Shown piece by piece: positions 46,960-56,772 of a stretch of DNA of 64,000 nucleotides. Positions within the stretch are counted from its first letter, which is position 1; each line of letters starts with the position of its first letter. Source of the DNA: Pseudomonas baetica (lineage in GTDB: Bacteria > Pseudomonadota > Gammaproteobacteria > Pseudomonadales > Pseudomonadaceae); assembly GCF_019733355.1 (NCBI RefSeq), contig NZ_JAIHLQ010000001.1, forward strand, positions 292,988-356,987. Direction: 5' to 3'. A program made the translations under genes and the position numbers. Under the pieces are notes generated by a model. That model ran no database searches, had not been told where the DNA came from, and saw only the letters and a program-made list of their open reading frames with translations.

Positions 46960-47049
46960 TGGCGGAGAGATAGGGATTCGAACCCTAGGTACCGGTGAAG
47001 GTACAACGGATTTCGAATCCGTCCCATTCGGCCACTCTGGCATCTCTCC
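46960..47049 (-). tRNA. tRNA-Ser(CGA)
   Basis: A 90-nt tRNA with encoded CCA. Acceptor GGAGAGA pairs with TCTCTCC; the anticodon arm GGATTCGAAATCC shows anticodon CGA; a long variable arm (class II) and T arm GGGTTCGAATCCC follow. It reads UCG serine codons. It lies upstream of nothing else in a tRNA cluster; purC lies beyond it. Confidence 0.96.
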
Positions 47050-47134
47050 AACGGCGCGCATCATAACAACACTTTCGCTGGTTGCGAACCCCCCCTAGCG
47101 AAATTTTTTCCGTGCTATCAGATGCTTGCGTCGA

Positions 47135-47848
47135 TTAAAGCGGTACGCCCAGACGATTGGCGACTTCTTCGTAGGCTTCGATGACGTCACCGAGGCCTTG
47201 GCGGAAGCGGTCTTTGTCCATCTTCTTCTTGGTGTCCTTGTCCCACAGACGGCAGCCGTCCGGGCTGAACTCGTCACCCAGGACGATGGAGCCGTCGCTG
47301 AATACGCCGAATTCAAGCTTGAAGTCGACCAGCAGCAGGCCGGCGTCGTCAAACAGCTTGGTCAGCACTTCGTTGACCTTGAGCGACAGTTCTTTCATGC
47401 GAACCAGTTGCTCGGCGGTGCCCCATCCAAATGCGACAACGTGGGATTCGTTGATGAACGGGTCGCCCTTGGCGTCGTCCTTCAGGAACAGTTCGAAGGT
47501 GTAAGGGTTGAGCTTCAAGCCCTCTTCGACACCCAGGCGCTTGACCAGGCTACCGGCGGCGTAGTTACGCACGACGCACTCGACCGGGATCATGTCGAGC
47601 TTCTTCACCAGGCATTCGTTGTCGCCCAGCAGTTTGTCGAACTGGGTCGGTACGCCGGCCGCTTCGAGCTTTTGCATGATGAAGGCGTTGAACTTGTTGT
47701 TCACCATGCCCTTGCGGTCTAGCTGCTCGATACGCTTGCCGTCGAACGCCGAGGTGTCGTTGCGAAACAGCAGGATCAAGCGGTCAGCGTCGTCGGTCTT
47801 GTAAACCGATTTGGCTTTGCCGCGGTAGAGTTCTTCACGTTTTTCCAT
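47135..47848 (-). CDS. purC: SAICAR synthetase PurC, 237 aa
   Basis: Full-length phosphoribosylaminoimidazole-succinocarboxamide synthase: [17 protein letters not shown] at the start, the ATP site lysine region, [14 protein letters not shown] and [14 protein letters not shown] later. It joins aspartate to CAIR in purine synthesis. The order dapA-bamC-MBL-purC-tRNA-Ser is the conserved Pseudomonas one. Confidence 0.97.
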   Translation of the reverse strand: MEKREELYRGKAKSVYKTDDADRLILLFRNDTSAFDGKRIEQLDRKGMVNNKFNAFIMQKLEAAGVPTQFDKLLGDNECLVKKLDMIPVECVVRNYAAGSLVKRLGVEEGLKLNPYTFELFLKDDAKGDPFINESHVVAFGWGTAEQLVRMKELSLKVNEVLTKLFDDAGLLLVDFKLEFGVFSDGSIVLGDEFSPDGCRLWDKDTKKKMDKDRFRQGLGDVIEAYEEVANRLGVPL

Positions 47849-47876
47849 GATGGGCTCCGCTTGCTAAGTAGGTGGG

Positions 47877-48638
47877 CTAGGCGATGTGACGCCAGTCGAG
47901 CCCTGAATCTTGATCGGCCAGTTGCAGCCAGTCCGGGTCGCACCCGAGGGTGTCGACAAAACATTGCCGGGCCAGCTGCGGCAAATTGTTCTTGCTGCTC
48001 AGATGGGCCAGAACCAGGTGTTGCAAACCCTGCCAGCCCAACTCGGACACCAGGAATGCCGCCTGGTGGTTGTTCAAATGTCCCAACTCGCCGCCCACCC
48101 GTTGCTTGAGAAAGTACGGGTAGTGACCACGAGCCAGCATATCGCGGCAATGATTGGACTCGATCATCAACGCATCGAGGTCCCGATAACCGTCAAGCAC
48201 CCGCTCGCAGTAGGAACCCAGGTCGGTCAGCAGGCCGAAGCGCCGCTGCTCGTGATCACTGAAGACATACTGGGTCGGTTCCTGCGCATCATGGGCCACG
48301 GCAATGACCCCGATGTTCAGTGCACCGATCTGCAGTTGCTCGCCGCCGGCCAGAAAGCCTGCGGGTTCAATCGGTTTGCGCATCCCGCGCAGTGTGCCGC
48401 GACTGAGGTAGACCGGTAGATTGTAGCGCCGAGACAGCAAACCCACGCCATGCACGTGGTCGGCATGTTCGTGGGTTACGAGTATCGCGCTCAGTTGCGC
48501 CGGGTTCACACCCAGGCGCAACAGGCGTTTTTCGGTTTCCCGCAGGGAAAAACCACAATCCACCAGCACATACGTATCAGCACTGGCGATCAGCGTGCCG
48601 TTCCCTTGGCTACCGCTGCCGAGAACGGCAAAACGCAT
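47877..48638 (-). CDS. MBL-fold metallohydrolase, 253 aa
   Basis: Metallo-beta-lactamase fold with the HxHxDH metal motif in VTHEHADHVHG (about residues 56-66), a further His in IAVAHDAQEP and late His in VLAHLSSKNNLP. It resembles the YycJ/WalJ-type exonuclease-like family. It sits between bamC and purC in the conserved block, 4 bases after the bamC stop. Substrate unknown. Confidence 0.88.
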   Translation of the reverse strand: MRFAVLGSGSQGNGTLIASADTYVLVDCGFSLRETEKRLLRLGVNPAQLSAILVTHEHADHVHGVGLLSRRYNLPVYLSRGTLRGMRKPIEPAGFLAGGEQLQIGALNIGVIAVAHDAQEPTQYVFSDHEQRRFGLLTDLGSYCERVLDGYRDLDALMIESNHCRDMLARGHYPYFLKQRVGGELGHLNNHQAAFLVSELGWQGLQHLVLAHLSSKNNLPQLARQCFVDTLGCDPDWLQLADQDSGLDWRHIA

Positions 48639-48642
48639 GTGA

Positions 48643-49758
48643 TCAGCCCAGATTGTCCTGAATCACGCTCAACACTTTGCGCGCTACGTCAGCCGGTGCG
48701 ACGGTGTTGATGTTTTTCTCGACGGTGACCTGAATGTTCTCGCCAACCTTGCTCAGGCGAACCTGATAACGCTCGGCACGGGCTTCAATTTCTTCCTTGC
48801 TCGGCGCACTGCCGAACAGGCTGCTGAAGAAACCAGGCTTGTCGTCTTTCTTCTCGGCTTTTTCGGCCAGGTTGATGTAGTACAGGCCCAGGCTGCGGTT
48901 GATGTCTTCAACACGCCATTCGCCCTGCTCCAGCGCACGGCCAACGCTGGCCCATGCACGGTTCAGATCGGTCCCGACGTTCAACACCGGGTTACCGCTG
49001 CCATCTTCGCTGAGGCTGACGCGGCTTGGCGTATCGAAATCACGCGAAGCGAGCATCGACACCGAACCGCCCTTTTCGGCAGTGCGGCTCATGCTCGCGA
49101 GCATGTCGTCGACCAGCGCTGCGTCCAGGCCAGTGTTGACCGAACGATTGGTGAAGGCTACGTCTGCAGTACTGCCGGCAGGCCGCTCGGCACTGACCAC
49201 ATAGATTTCACTGGTATTGCGCTGCACACCCGGCTCGACACGCACACGAACGCGGGTTTCGCTGTCGGCGCCGACGCCAGATGCGCTCAGGCGCTTGGCC
49301 ATGGCAGCGGACAGTTCATCGGAGTGCTGCCAAGTGGTGGTGAATTCGCCCGTTTGCGGGCGCTGTTCATCCAGACGGAAACCGTTGTCCTCGAAGAACT
49401 GCACGGCCACTGGCCAGACTTCGGCCGGTGGATGCTGCCCCATGACCCAACGCGAATCGCCGCTTTTCTGCAGCGAATAATCGCTGGCATCGGCGATGGC
49501 CGACAACGGCTGAGGACGTGGAACAACGTACTCACCCTTGGCGGTATCGTCAGCGACGTTGCGCGGGATCGGCAACAGCGGATCCAGACGTTTGGAGGTA
49601 CTGACATCCGATGGCAGTTGCATCGGTGCAGTCTGTTGCGCTTGCAGGTAATCGCTACCACGGTCGCGGAAATAACCTTCCGGCCCCCAGACCCATCCGC
49701 AGCCGCTGGTGCTGGAGATAATCAAGGCAAGTGCGGAAAGTCCGGCCATTCGCTTCAT
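48643..49758 (-). CDS. bamC: Outer-membrane assembly lipoprotein BamC, 371 aa
   Basis: A lipoprotein signal peptide (MKRMAGLSALALIISSTSGC) with lipobox ending at Cys20, then the BamC N-terminal segment (DYLQAQQTAP) and two helix-grip domains. BamC binds BamD in the BAM complex that inserts barrel proteins. ATG 49758 is used; 12 upstream codons in frame lack a signal-peptide context. It lies 17 bases after dapA, as in E. coli. Confidence 0.93.
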   Translation of the reverse strand: MKRMAGLSALALIISSTSGCGWVWGPEGYFRDRGSDYLQAQQTAPMQLPSDVSTSKRLDPLLPIPRNVADDTAKGEYVVPRPQPLSAIADASDYSLQKSGDSRWVMGQHPPAEVWPVAVQFFEDNGFRLDEQRPQTGEFTTTWQHSDELSAAMAKRLSASGVGADSETRVRVRVEPGVQRNTSEIYVVSAERPAGSTADVAFTNRSVNTGLDAALVDDMLASMSRTAEKGGSVSMLASRDFDTPSRVSLSEDGSGNPVLNVGTDLNRAWASVGRALEQGEWRVEDINRSLGLYYINLAEKAEKKDDKPGFFSSLFGSAPSKEEIEARAERYQVRLSKVGENIQVTVEKNINTVAPADVARKVLSVIQDNLG

Positions 49759-49775
49759 GCGTTGTACTTCCTCAA

Positions 49776-50654
49776 TTAAACCAGGACGCTGCACTGGCGC
49801 AGGGCCGTGCGAAGCGTTTCATGACAAGGTGCGCTCAGCCACGTCAGCGGCAGGCGGATGCCTTCGTGCATCAGGCCCATTTCAACCAAAGCCCACTTCA
49901 CCGGAATCGGGTTGGCTTCGATGAACAGGTCTTTGTGCAGAGGCATCAGTTTTTCGTTGATGGCCCGTGCGGTATCGGCGTCGCCCTTGAGCGCGGCCTC
50001 GCACAGATCCGCCATTTCGCGTGGAGCGACGTTGGCGGTAACAGAGATATTGCCTTTGCCACCCAGCAGGATCAGCTCGACCGCGGTCGGATCATCGCCC
50101 GACAGCACGATGAAGTCCTTGCTCACGCTATCGATGATCGCTTTGGCACGCGTCAGGTCGCCGGTGGCTTCCTTGATGCCGATGATGTTCGGCACGGTGG
50201 ACAGGCGAATCACGGTCTCGGCCTGCATGTCGCAAGACGTACGACCAGGAACGTTGTAGAGAATCTGCGGGATGTCGACCGCTTCGGCGATGTGTTTGAA
50301 GTGCTGGTACAGACCTTCCTGAGTCGGCTTGTTGTAGTACGGGACTACCAGCAGGCAGGCATCGGCGCCGGCGGCTTTGGCGTTGCGGGTCAGTTCGACG
50401 GCTTCGCGGGTCGAGTTGGCGCCGGTGCCGGCGATGACCGGAATGCGGCCAGCAACCTGTTTGACCACGGCTTTGATCACGGCGATGTGTTCTTCTACAT
50501 CAAGGGTTGCCGACTCGCCGGTAGTACCGACCGCGACAATGGCATGGGTGCCGTTCTTGAGGTGGAAGTCCACGAGTTTGCTGAGGCTGTCCCAGTCAAG
50601 ACGCCCTTGTGCATCCATGGGAGTGACCAGTGCCACCATACTGCCCGCAATCAT
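49776..50654 (-). CDS. dapA: 4-hydroxy-tetrahydrodipicolinate synthase, 292 aa
   Basis: Class I aldolase fold with Schiff-base Lys161 (GIKEATGDL), Tyr133 (ILYNVPGRT) and Thr44/Thr45 of GTTGES. It condenses pyruvate and aspartate semialdehyde, the first step to lysine and diaminopimelate. ATG 50654 gives the standard start [12 protein letters not shown] and 292 residues; an upstream frame to 50738 is ignored. It is the first gene of dapA-bamC. Confidence 0.97.
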   Translation of the reverse strand: MIAGSMVALVTPMDAQGRLDWDSLSKLVDFHLKNGTHAIVAVGTTGESATLDVEEHIAVIKAVVKQVAGRIPVIAGTGANSTREAVELTRNAKAAGADACLLVVPYYNKPTQEGLYQHFKHIAEAVDIPQILYNVPGRTSCDMQAETVIRLSTVPNIIGIKEATGDLTRAKAIIDSVSKDFIVLSGDDPTAVELILLGGKGNISVTANVAPREMADLCEAALKGDADTARAINEKLMPLHKDLFIEANPIPVKWALVEMGLMHEGIRLPLTWLSAPCHETLRTALRQCSVLV

Positions 50655-50993
50655 GAAACCGCTCCTGCCGGAAAAAGAGAGCGGTAATGGTACTGGCGCC
50701 AAGATGCTTGCACAAGCGAAGTACTGCGCTGCCGCCATTCCCCTTGGCGTCGGTTTTCGCTACCCTTCAGACTTTGATCGGTACAGATCAGCTTGTACGC
50801 CGGGTTACAGCCTCCCTTTTCGGCCTCCCAAACCCCGTTCCTGCGTCGCATCGACGCGCTCCCGCTATAGTGGAGCGAGCCGCGAGCGCTTTGCCGGGGC
50901 TTTTTGAACGGACAGCCTGAATGGGCACACAGGCACCTCCCGGCGGCCAACGACCGTAAACCTACCGACCGCTCATCGCTTTAGGAATGCTGC
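50655..50993. other. Intergenic region between dapA and gcvR
   Basis: No gene is seen. Divergent promoters are expected: for dapA, TTGTGC-N17-TACCAT on the minus strand (near 50716-50688) is a moderate match. For gcvR, TATAGT at 50866-50871 is a good -10 without a clear -35. Confidence 0.45.
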
Positions 50994-51554
50994 ATGTCCA
51001 CCCCCACAGTTCGCGAACAATTCCTTGTCATCAGTGCCCTCGGCGCCAACCCCATGGAGCTGACTAACGTCCTGTGCCGCGCCAGCCATGAAAATCGCTG
51101 CGCGGTGGTTACTTCACGCCTGACCCGCCACGGCGAGTGCAGCGCGCTGATCCTTGAGATCTCTGGCAGCTGGGACGCCCTCGCGCGTCTGGAAGGCAGC
51201 CTGTCGGGCCTCGCCAAGAAGCACGCTTTCACCGTCAACGTGGTGCGTAGCGCGGCGCTGGAAAATCGCCCGCAGGCACTGCCGTACGTGGCTTATGTCA
51301 GCTCGGCGTATCGCCCGGACATCATCAATGAGCTGTGCCAGTTCTTCATGGATCACAACGTCGAACTGGAAAACCTGACCTGTGACACGTATCAGGCACC
51401 GCAAACCGGCGGCACCATGCTCAATGCTACATTTACCGTGACCCTGCCGGCCGGCACACAGATCAGTTGGCTGCGTGACCAGTTCCTGGATTTCGCCGAT
51501 GCGATGAACCTCGACGCACTGATCGAGCCTTGGCGCCCACAGAACCCAATGTAA
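50994..51554 (+). CDS. gcvR: Glycine cleavage system regulator GcvR-like, 186 aa
   Basis: Two ACT domains (about residues 8-80 and 95-170) with the pattern FLVISALGANPMELTN and YVAYVSSAYRPDIINEL. In E. coli GcvR binds GcvA and represses the glycine cleavage operon; in pseudomonads the exact targets are less certain. ATG 50994 follows TAGGAATGCTGC. bcp follows after 10 bases, so the two share a message. Confidence 0.88.
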   Translation: MSTPTVREQFLVISALGANPMELTNVLCRASHENRCAVVTSRLTRHGECSALILEISGSWDALARLEGSLSGLAKKHAFTVNVVRSAALENRPQALPYVAYVSSAYRPDIINELCQFFMDHNVELENLTCDTYQAPQTGGTMLNATFTVTLPAGTQISWLRDQFLDFADAMNLDALIEPWRPQNPM

Positions 51555-51564
51555 GGAAACTTTC

Positions 51565-52038
51565 ATGGCCGTTGTCATCGACCAACCCGTAGCGGATTTC
51601 GAAGCACCTGCCACCAGCGGGCAAACCGTCAGCCTCTCTGCCCTGAAGGGCAAGCAAGTGGTGATCTACTTCTATCCGAAGGACAGCACCCCGGGCTGCA
51701 CCACCGAAGGTCAGGGCTTTCGTGATCAGTACGCGGCGTTCCAGGCTGCCAACACGGAAATCTTCGGTATTTCCCGCGACAGCCTGAAGTCCCACGAGAA
51801 CTTCAAGTGCAAGCAGGAATTTCCGTTCGAGCTGATCAGCGACAAGGACGAAGCCGTCTGCCAACTGTTCGACGTGATCAAGCTGAAGAAGCTGTACGGC
51901 AAGGAATACCTGGGCGTTGATCGCAGCACTTTCCTCATTGATAAGGACGGTGTACTGCGTCAGGAATGGCGCGGCGTGAAAGTACCGGGCCATGTGGATG
52001 CGGTGCTGGTTGCTGCCCAGAATCTGAACAAGGCCTGA
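51565..52038 (+). CDS. bcp: Thioredoxin-dependent peroxiredoxin Bcp, 157 aa
   Basis: Peroxidatic Cys45 in DSTPGCTTEGQGF; the resolving Cys found five residues later in E. coli Bcp is absent (CTTEGQ), and a Cys occurs later in NFKCKQEF. The enzyme reduces peroxides in the cytoplasm. It is co-transcribed with gcvR, 10 bases apart. Confidence 0.94.
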   Translation: MAVVIDQPVADFEAPATSGQTVSLSALKGKQVVIYFYPKDSTPGCTTEGQGFRDQYAAFQAANTEIFGISRDSLKSHENFKCKQEFPFELISDKDEAVCQLFDVIKLKKLYGKEYLGVDRSTFLIDKDGVLRQEWRGVKVPGHVDAVLVAAQNLNKA

Positions 52039-52060
52039 TGTTGTTGCGTCGTTTTCACTG

Positions 52061-52142
52061 ACGCCTTTGCGAGCAAGCCCGCTCCCACATAGGAACTGTG
52101 GCATTCACAGATCCAGTGTGGGAGCGGGCTTACTCGCGAATG
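52061..52142. repeat. Paired inverted REP elements (REPIN-like)
   Basis: GCGAGCAAGCCCGCTCCCACA at the left (core CAAGCCCGCTCCCACA) is matched by TGTGGGAGCGGGCTTACTCGCGA at the right, which carries one GTA change in the core. It lies between convergent bcp and the permease gene. Confidence 0.85.
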
Positions 52143-52177
52143 GGCCTTGAGCCGCACCGAACAATACCGATCAGCCA

Positions 52178-53248
52178 CTAAAGCAATGGCGCCACCGCCG
52201 GCTCCTTGCGTGGCCACGCATCCAGCACGGCCTTGAACAGCGTCGCCAGGGGAATCGCGAAGAACACTCCCCAAAATCCCCACAGCCCACCAAACAACAG
52301 CACCGCGCAGATGATTGCCACCGGGTGCAGATTGACCGCTTCGGAAAACAGCAACGGCACCAGCACATTGCCGTCCAGTGTCTGGATGATGCCGTAAACC
52401 GCCATCAAATAGATGAACTGATCGCTCCAGCCCCACTGGAACAGCGCAATCAGCAGCACGGGCACCGTCACCACCACCGCTCCGACATACGGCACCACCA
52501 CCGAAACGCCGACCAGCAAGGCCAACAGCGCCGCATAGTTGAGGCCCAGCGCGACAAAAGCGATGTAGGTAACGCCGCCGCAAATCACAATCTCGATGAC
52601 TTTGCCGCGAATGTAATTAGCGATCTGTCGGTTCATCTCCTGCGCGACCCGGGTGATCAGCGCCCGTTCGCGAGGCAAATAGCCGCGCACCCACTCGCCG
52701 ATCATTGCCCGATCCTTGAGGAAGAAGAACACCAGGATCGGCACCAGCACCAGGTAGATCATGATGTTCACCAGCAACGGCAAACTCGACAGCGAGAACG
52801 TCAGCGCCAACTGGCCGAATTTGCCAATCTCGCCGCGCGCCACTTCGATGGCCTGCAACACTTGTTCGTCGGACACCAGATGCGGATAGCGCTCCGGCAG
52901 CAACAAAAGCAGCGATTGCCACTTGGCGAGCATGCCCGGCAGCTCGTTGAACAGCGTGATCAACTGATGCCACAGCAGCGGCAACACCACAACGATGAAG
53001 AGCATCAATACGCCCATGAACAGCGCAAACACCAACCCCACCGCCGCTCCGCCCGGCATGCGCAGACGCTCCAGCGTGACCACCAGGCCCTGCATCAGAT
53101 ACGCCAGCACCATCCCCGCCAATACAGGCGCAAGCATGCCGCCGAGGGTGAGCACCGCAGTAAAGGCCAGCACCAACAGCACCGCCAACACCACGGCTTC
53201 TTCGTCAGAGAAGTAACGCTGAATCCAGTCGCGTAACACTTTGAACAT
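52178..53248 (-). CDS. AI-2E family (PerM-like) permease, 356 aa
   Basis: Eight hydrophobic segments and the family pattern VPYVGAVVVTVPVLLIALFQWG in the second half, with the early AFTAVLTLGGMLAPVLAGMVLAYLMQG. ATG 53248 is used, not the TTG before it. Some relatives export autoinducer-2, others are Na+/H+ antiporters; the role here is open. It follows the TusA-like gene by 32 bases on the same strand. Confidence 0.88.
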   Translation of the reverse strand: MFKVLRDWIQRYFSDEEAVVLAVLLVLAFTAVLTLGGMLAPVLAGMVLAYLMQGLVVTLERLRMPGGAAVGLVFALFMGVLMLFIVVVLPLLWHQLITLFNELPGMLAKWQSLLLLLPERYPHLVSDEQVLQAIEVARGEIGKFGQLALTFSLSSLPLLVNIMIYLVLVPILVFFFLKDRAMIGEWVRGYLPRERALITRVAQEMNRQIANYIRGKVIEIVICGGVTYIAFVALGLNYAALLALLVGVSVVVPYVGAVVVTVPVLLIALFQWGWSDQFIYLMAVYGIIQTLDGNVLVPLLFSEAVNLHPVAIICAVLLFGGLWGFWGVFFAIPLATLFKAVLDAWPRKEPAVAPLL

Positions 53249-53280
53249 CAATAATCCTTAAGTCTTTTACGCTGTCAGGT

Positions 53281-53520
53281 TCAGGCCTTTTTCAACCAGT
53301 AACGATAGACGCCCGATTCGTCTTCTTCACGCAGCAGCGTATGACCGGCCAATTTGGCAAAGGTGCGGAAATCGCGCTGCGAGCCCGCATCCGTGGCGAT
53401 CACCTTGAGCACCGCACCGCTGGACAACTTGTTCAGTTCCATTTTTGCCTTGAGCAACGGCAACGGACAATTCAGGCCGCTGGCGTCCAGTTCCACATCA
53501 TGGGCTACAGCGTCAGTCAT
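53281..53520 (-). CDS. TusA-like sulfur carrier protein, 79 aa
   Basis: Complete TusA/SirA fold with Cys18 in the CPLP motif (GLNCPLPLL). It would carry a persulfide. The syntenic P. aeruginosa protein PA1006 is linked to molybdenum cofactor homeostasis and nitrate growth; whether this is the same protein is inferred from gene order. It overlaps no neighbour and precedes the permease gene. Confidence 0.92.
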   Translation of the reverse strand: MTDAVAHDVELDASGLNCPLPLLKAKMELNKLSSGAVLKVIATDAGSQRDFRTFAKLAGHTLLREEDESGVYRYWLKKA

Positions 53521-53619
53521 TGCGTCACTCCGGATCAGGTCAGTCGAGCGACCTAGAATATCTGGTCGCAGGCCTGGTGTCCGGCTACAGTAAGGTCTTT
53601 GTCTTCTAAGGCTTTGTGC

Positions 53620-55053
53620 ATGACTTTTCTGCGCCCTACCCTGCTGACGCTCGCTTGCCTGCTCGCCTCACCGGGCTTTGCCGACGATCTGCCGTCACTC
53701 GGCGACGCCAGCTCTGCCATTGTCTCGCCACAACAGGAATACCAACTCGGTCGCGCCTGGCTGGCCATGTTGCGCAGTCAGGTTTCACAGCTCAACGATC
53801 CACAACTCAAGGACTACGTTGAATCGAGCGTTTACAAGCTTGTGGAGACCAGCCAGGTTACTGACCGGCGCCTTGAATTCATCCTGATCAACAGCCCGCA
53901 GCTCAACGCTTTTGCGGCACCTGGCGGCGTGGTCGGGGTCAACGGTGGATTGTTCCTCAATGCGCAGACCGAGGGCGAATACGCGTCGGTACTGGCACAC
54001 GAACTGGCTCACTTGTCGCAACGCCACTTCGCCCGCGGTGTCGAGGCGTCACAGCGGATGCAGGTGCCGATGATGGCCGCGCTGCTGGCCGGGATCGTGA
54101 TTGCCGCGGCCGGTGGCGGTGACGCCGGCATTGCAACCATCGCGGGCACTCAGGCTGCTGCGATTCAGTCGCAACGGACCTTCTCCCGCCAGAACGAACA
54201 GGAAGCCGACCGTATCGGCATCCTCAATCTGGAGAAGGCCGGGTACGATCCGCGCTCGATGCCGAACATGTTCGAGCGCTTGATGCGCCAGTATCGTTTC
54301 GATGCCAAGCCACCAGAATTCCTGTTGACCCACCCGGTTACCGAATCGCGGATCGCCGACACCCGCAACCGTGCCGAACAGGCCAAGCCCGGCGGCATCG
54401 AAGACTCCATGCGCTATCAGTTGATTCGCGCCCGCGTCCAACTGATCTACGAGGGAACCCCGGGGTTAGGCGCCAAGCGCTTTCGCGCACAACTGGACGA
54501 GAATCCGAAAAACGATGTGGCGCGCTATGGTCTGGCAATCGCGCAGATAAAGGGTGGCCAGTTGAATGAAGCCCGGGAGAACCTCAAGCAATTGCTGGCC
54601 AAGTCGCCAAACGAGATCATCTACAACCTTGCTCAGGTCGACCTGGACATCACCAACAATCGCCTGCCCGATGCACAGTCGCGGGTTGACCGCATGCTTA
54701 CGCAGTATCCTGGCAACTATCCACTGAACCAGGTTCGTGTCGATCTGCTGCTCAAACAGAATCGCGCCGCCGATGCCGAGAAGGCGCTGGAAGGCTTGCT
54801 CAAATCACGCCCGAATGATCCGGACGTCTGGTATCAGGTTGCCGAAACCCGTGGTTTGTCAGGCAATATCATCGGCCTGCACCAGGCACGCGCCGAGTAT
54901 TTCGCGCTGGTCGGCGATTACCGTCAGGCGATCCAGCAGCTCGATTTTGCCAAACGCAAGGCGGGCAGCAACTTCCCGCTGTCCGCGCGCATTGACGCAC
55001 GCCAACGCGAGTTGATGGAGCAGGAACGCATGGTCAAGGACATGATGGGCTGA
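53620..55053 (+). CDS. bepA: M48 metalloprotease BepA-like, 477 aa
   Basis: Signal peptide (about residues 1-21, ending SPGFA), then a peptidase M48 domain with zinc motif His127-Glu128-x2-His131 (LAHELAHLS) and a third ligand in NEQEADRIG, and C-terminal TPR repeats (about residues 300-460). BepA degrades misassembled LptD and helps outer-membrane assembly. ATG 53620 has no strong ribosome site, but the signal peptide fixes the start. Terminator at 55085. Confidence 0.92.
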   Translation: MTFLRPTLLTLACLLASPGFADDLPSLGDASSAIVSPQQEYQLGRAWLAMLRSQVSQLNDPQLKDYVESSVYKLVETSQVTDRRLEFILINSPQLNAFAAPGGVVGVNGGLFLNAQTEGEYASVLAHELAHLSQRHFARGVEASQRMQVPMMAALLAGIVIAAAGGGDAGIATIAGTQAAAIQSQRTFSRQNEQEADRIGILNLEKAGYDPRSMPNMFERLMRQYRFDAKPPEFLLTHPVTESRIADTRNRAEQAKPGGIEDSMRYQLIRARVQLIYEGTPGLGAKRFRAQLDENPKNDVARYGLAIAQIKGGQLNEARENLKQLLAKSPNEIIYNLAQVDLDITNNRLPDAQSRVDRMLTQYPGNYPLNQVRVDLLLKQNRAADAEKALEGLLKSRPNDPDVWYQVAETRGLSGNIIGLHQARAEYFALVGDYRQAIQQLDFAKRKAGSNFPLSARIDARQRELMEQERMVKDMMG

Positions 55054-55084
55054 GTCATACCACCGATATAAAAGCTTCAGATAT

Positions 55085-55117
55085 AAAAAAACCGCCTCTT
55101 TCGAGGCGGTTTTTTTT
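55085..55117. terminator. Bidirectional rho-independent terminator
   Basis: AAAAAAACCGCCTC, a short loop and GAGGCGGTTTTTTTT; T runs on both strands, between the converging bepA and mucD genes. Confidence 0.9.
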
Positions 55118-55131
55118 AACCGTCAGCCTGC

Positions 55132-56562
55132 TTATTCAGCCAGTTTGAAGGTAATGAAGCTCGCGCGACCTTGACGCAGAACACGCATCGACACCGAGCG
55201 ATTCTTCGGTAGCGCCTTGGCGATCTCGGCGAACTCCTTGGTGGAGCCGATGGCCTGGTTGTTCAGGTGAGTGATGACATCACCTGGTTGCAGACCGATC
55301 AACGCCGCAGGACCGTCCTGCACTTCCTTGATGACCACTCCCCCTTTGAGGTCGTAGGTTTTCTTCTGCTCAGCGGTCAGTTCGCCCACCGACACACCGA
55401 GGCGGTTGCTGCTGGTTTCAGTTCCGGACTTCGGCAGAACATCCAGATCTTTGTCTTCGTCAGGAATAGCACCGACTGTCAGCTCGACATTCTTGCGCTT
55501 GCCGTCACGGATCACTTCCAGATTGGCCTTGGCACCCGCTTTCAGTGCACCAACCAGATGCGGCAGGTCAGCGGACATGACGATCGGTTGACCATTCATG
55601 CTGAGGATCACGTCGCCTACTTGCAGACCGCCCTTGGCCGCCGGACCGTCATCCTGGATCTGTGCAACCAGCGCACCGGCCGGTTTATCAAGACCGAACG
55701 ACTCGGCCAGATCCTTGTTCACTTCTTGAATGACCACGCCCAGCCAGCCGCGGCTGACCTTGCCACCGCTCTTCAACTGGTTCGACACATCCATTGCCAC
55801 ATCGATAGGGATCGCGAACGACACACCCATGAAGCCGCCGGAACGGGTATAGATCTGCGAGTTGATCCCGACCACTTCACCGTTCAGGTTGAACAGTGGG
55901 CCACCGGAGTTGCCCGGGTTGATCGGCACGTCAGTCTGGATGAACGGCACGTAGTTCTCGTTCGGCAGACTACGACCCACGGCGCTGACGATGCCTTGGG
56001 TCACCGTATGGTCAAAGCCGAAAGGCGATCCGATTGCCACCACCCATTGCCCGGCTTTCAAATCCTGGGACTTGCCGAGCTTGAGCACCGGCAGATCCTT
56101 GCCTTCGATTTTCAGCAGGGCCACGTCGGAACGCGGGTCAGTGCCGACCAGCTTGGCTTTCATTTCGCTGCGATCAGCCAGGCGTACGAGAATTTCGTCA
56201 GCATCGGCAATCACATGGTTGTTGGTCAGGATATAGCCATCTGGAGAGATGATGAACCCCGAACCCAGCGATTGCGCTTCACGCTGGCGACCACCGCCCG
56301 GAGAACGCTGCTGAGGCGGCATGCCGCGTTCGAAGAACTCACGCAGCATTGGTGGCAGGCCTTCGAGATCAGGCATCTGCTGGTTCACTTTGCGATCCGG
56401 CAATTTCTGGGTGGTACTGATGTTCACCACGGCCGGCGAAGCTTGTTCGACCAGTTGCGTAAAGTCAGGCAGATCGGCTGCTTGCGCAGCAGGAATGGCC
56501 TGACCGAGCAACAGCACGGTGGCGAAAATGGAGAGATAAGACTTCAAGCTAGGTATCGACAT
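55132..56562 (-). CDS. mucD: Periplasmic serine protease MucD (DegP-like), 476 aa
   Basis: Signal peptide (about residues 1-29, ending AAQA), trypsin-like domain with His116, Asp146 and Ser219 (NPGNSGGPL), and two PDZ domains. In Pseudomonas MucD restrains AlgU activation by removing misfolded envelope proteins. ATG 56562 is used; an upstream frame to 56652 has no export signal. It follows mucB by 210 bases with no mucC between them, as in P. syringae but unlike P. aeruginosa. Confidence 0.96.
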   Translation of the reverse strand: MSIPSLKSYLSIFATVLLLGQAIPAAQAADLPDFTQLVEQASPAVVNISTTQKLPDRKVNQQMPDLEGLPPMLREFFERGMPPQQRSPGGGRQREAQSLGSGFIISPDGYILTNNHVIADADEILVRLADRSEMKAKLVGTDPRSDVALLKIEGKDLPVLKLGKSQDLKAGQWVVAIGSPFGFDHTVTQGIVSAVGRSLPNENYVPFIQTDVPINPGNSGGPLFNLNGEVVGINSQIYTRSGGFMGVSFAIPIDVAMDVSNQLKSGGKVSRGWLGVVIQEVNKDLAESFGLDKPAGALVAQIQDDGPAAKGGLQVGDVILSMNGQPIVMSADLPHLVGALKAGAKANLEVIRDGKRKNVELTVGAIPDEDKDLDVLPKSGTETSSNRLGVSVGELTAEQKKTYDLKGGVVIKEVQDGPAALIGLQPGDVITHLNNQAIGSTKEFAEIAKALPKNRSVSMRVLRQGRASFITFKLAE

Positions 56563-56772
56563 ACAGCTCCCGTTACGACGAGCAGGTTTAAGCGATATGG
56601 AACAAGGAACACCGGAAACCACACACCGGTATTTTTCTTCCAGGAAAAACAAACAAGGCCAGAGCCGTGAGGCTCTGACCTATAAAAAATTTCCGGGTGA
56701 TTTGCAAATGAAAATGCTCAACAAACATTTCATCTCCGTCTGAACGAAGAAAGGGTAATGACTGAAATCAGC

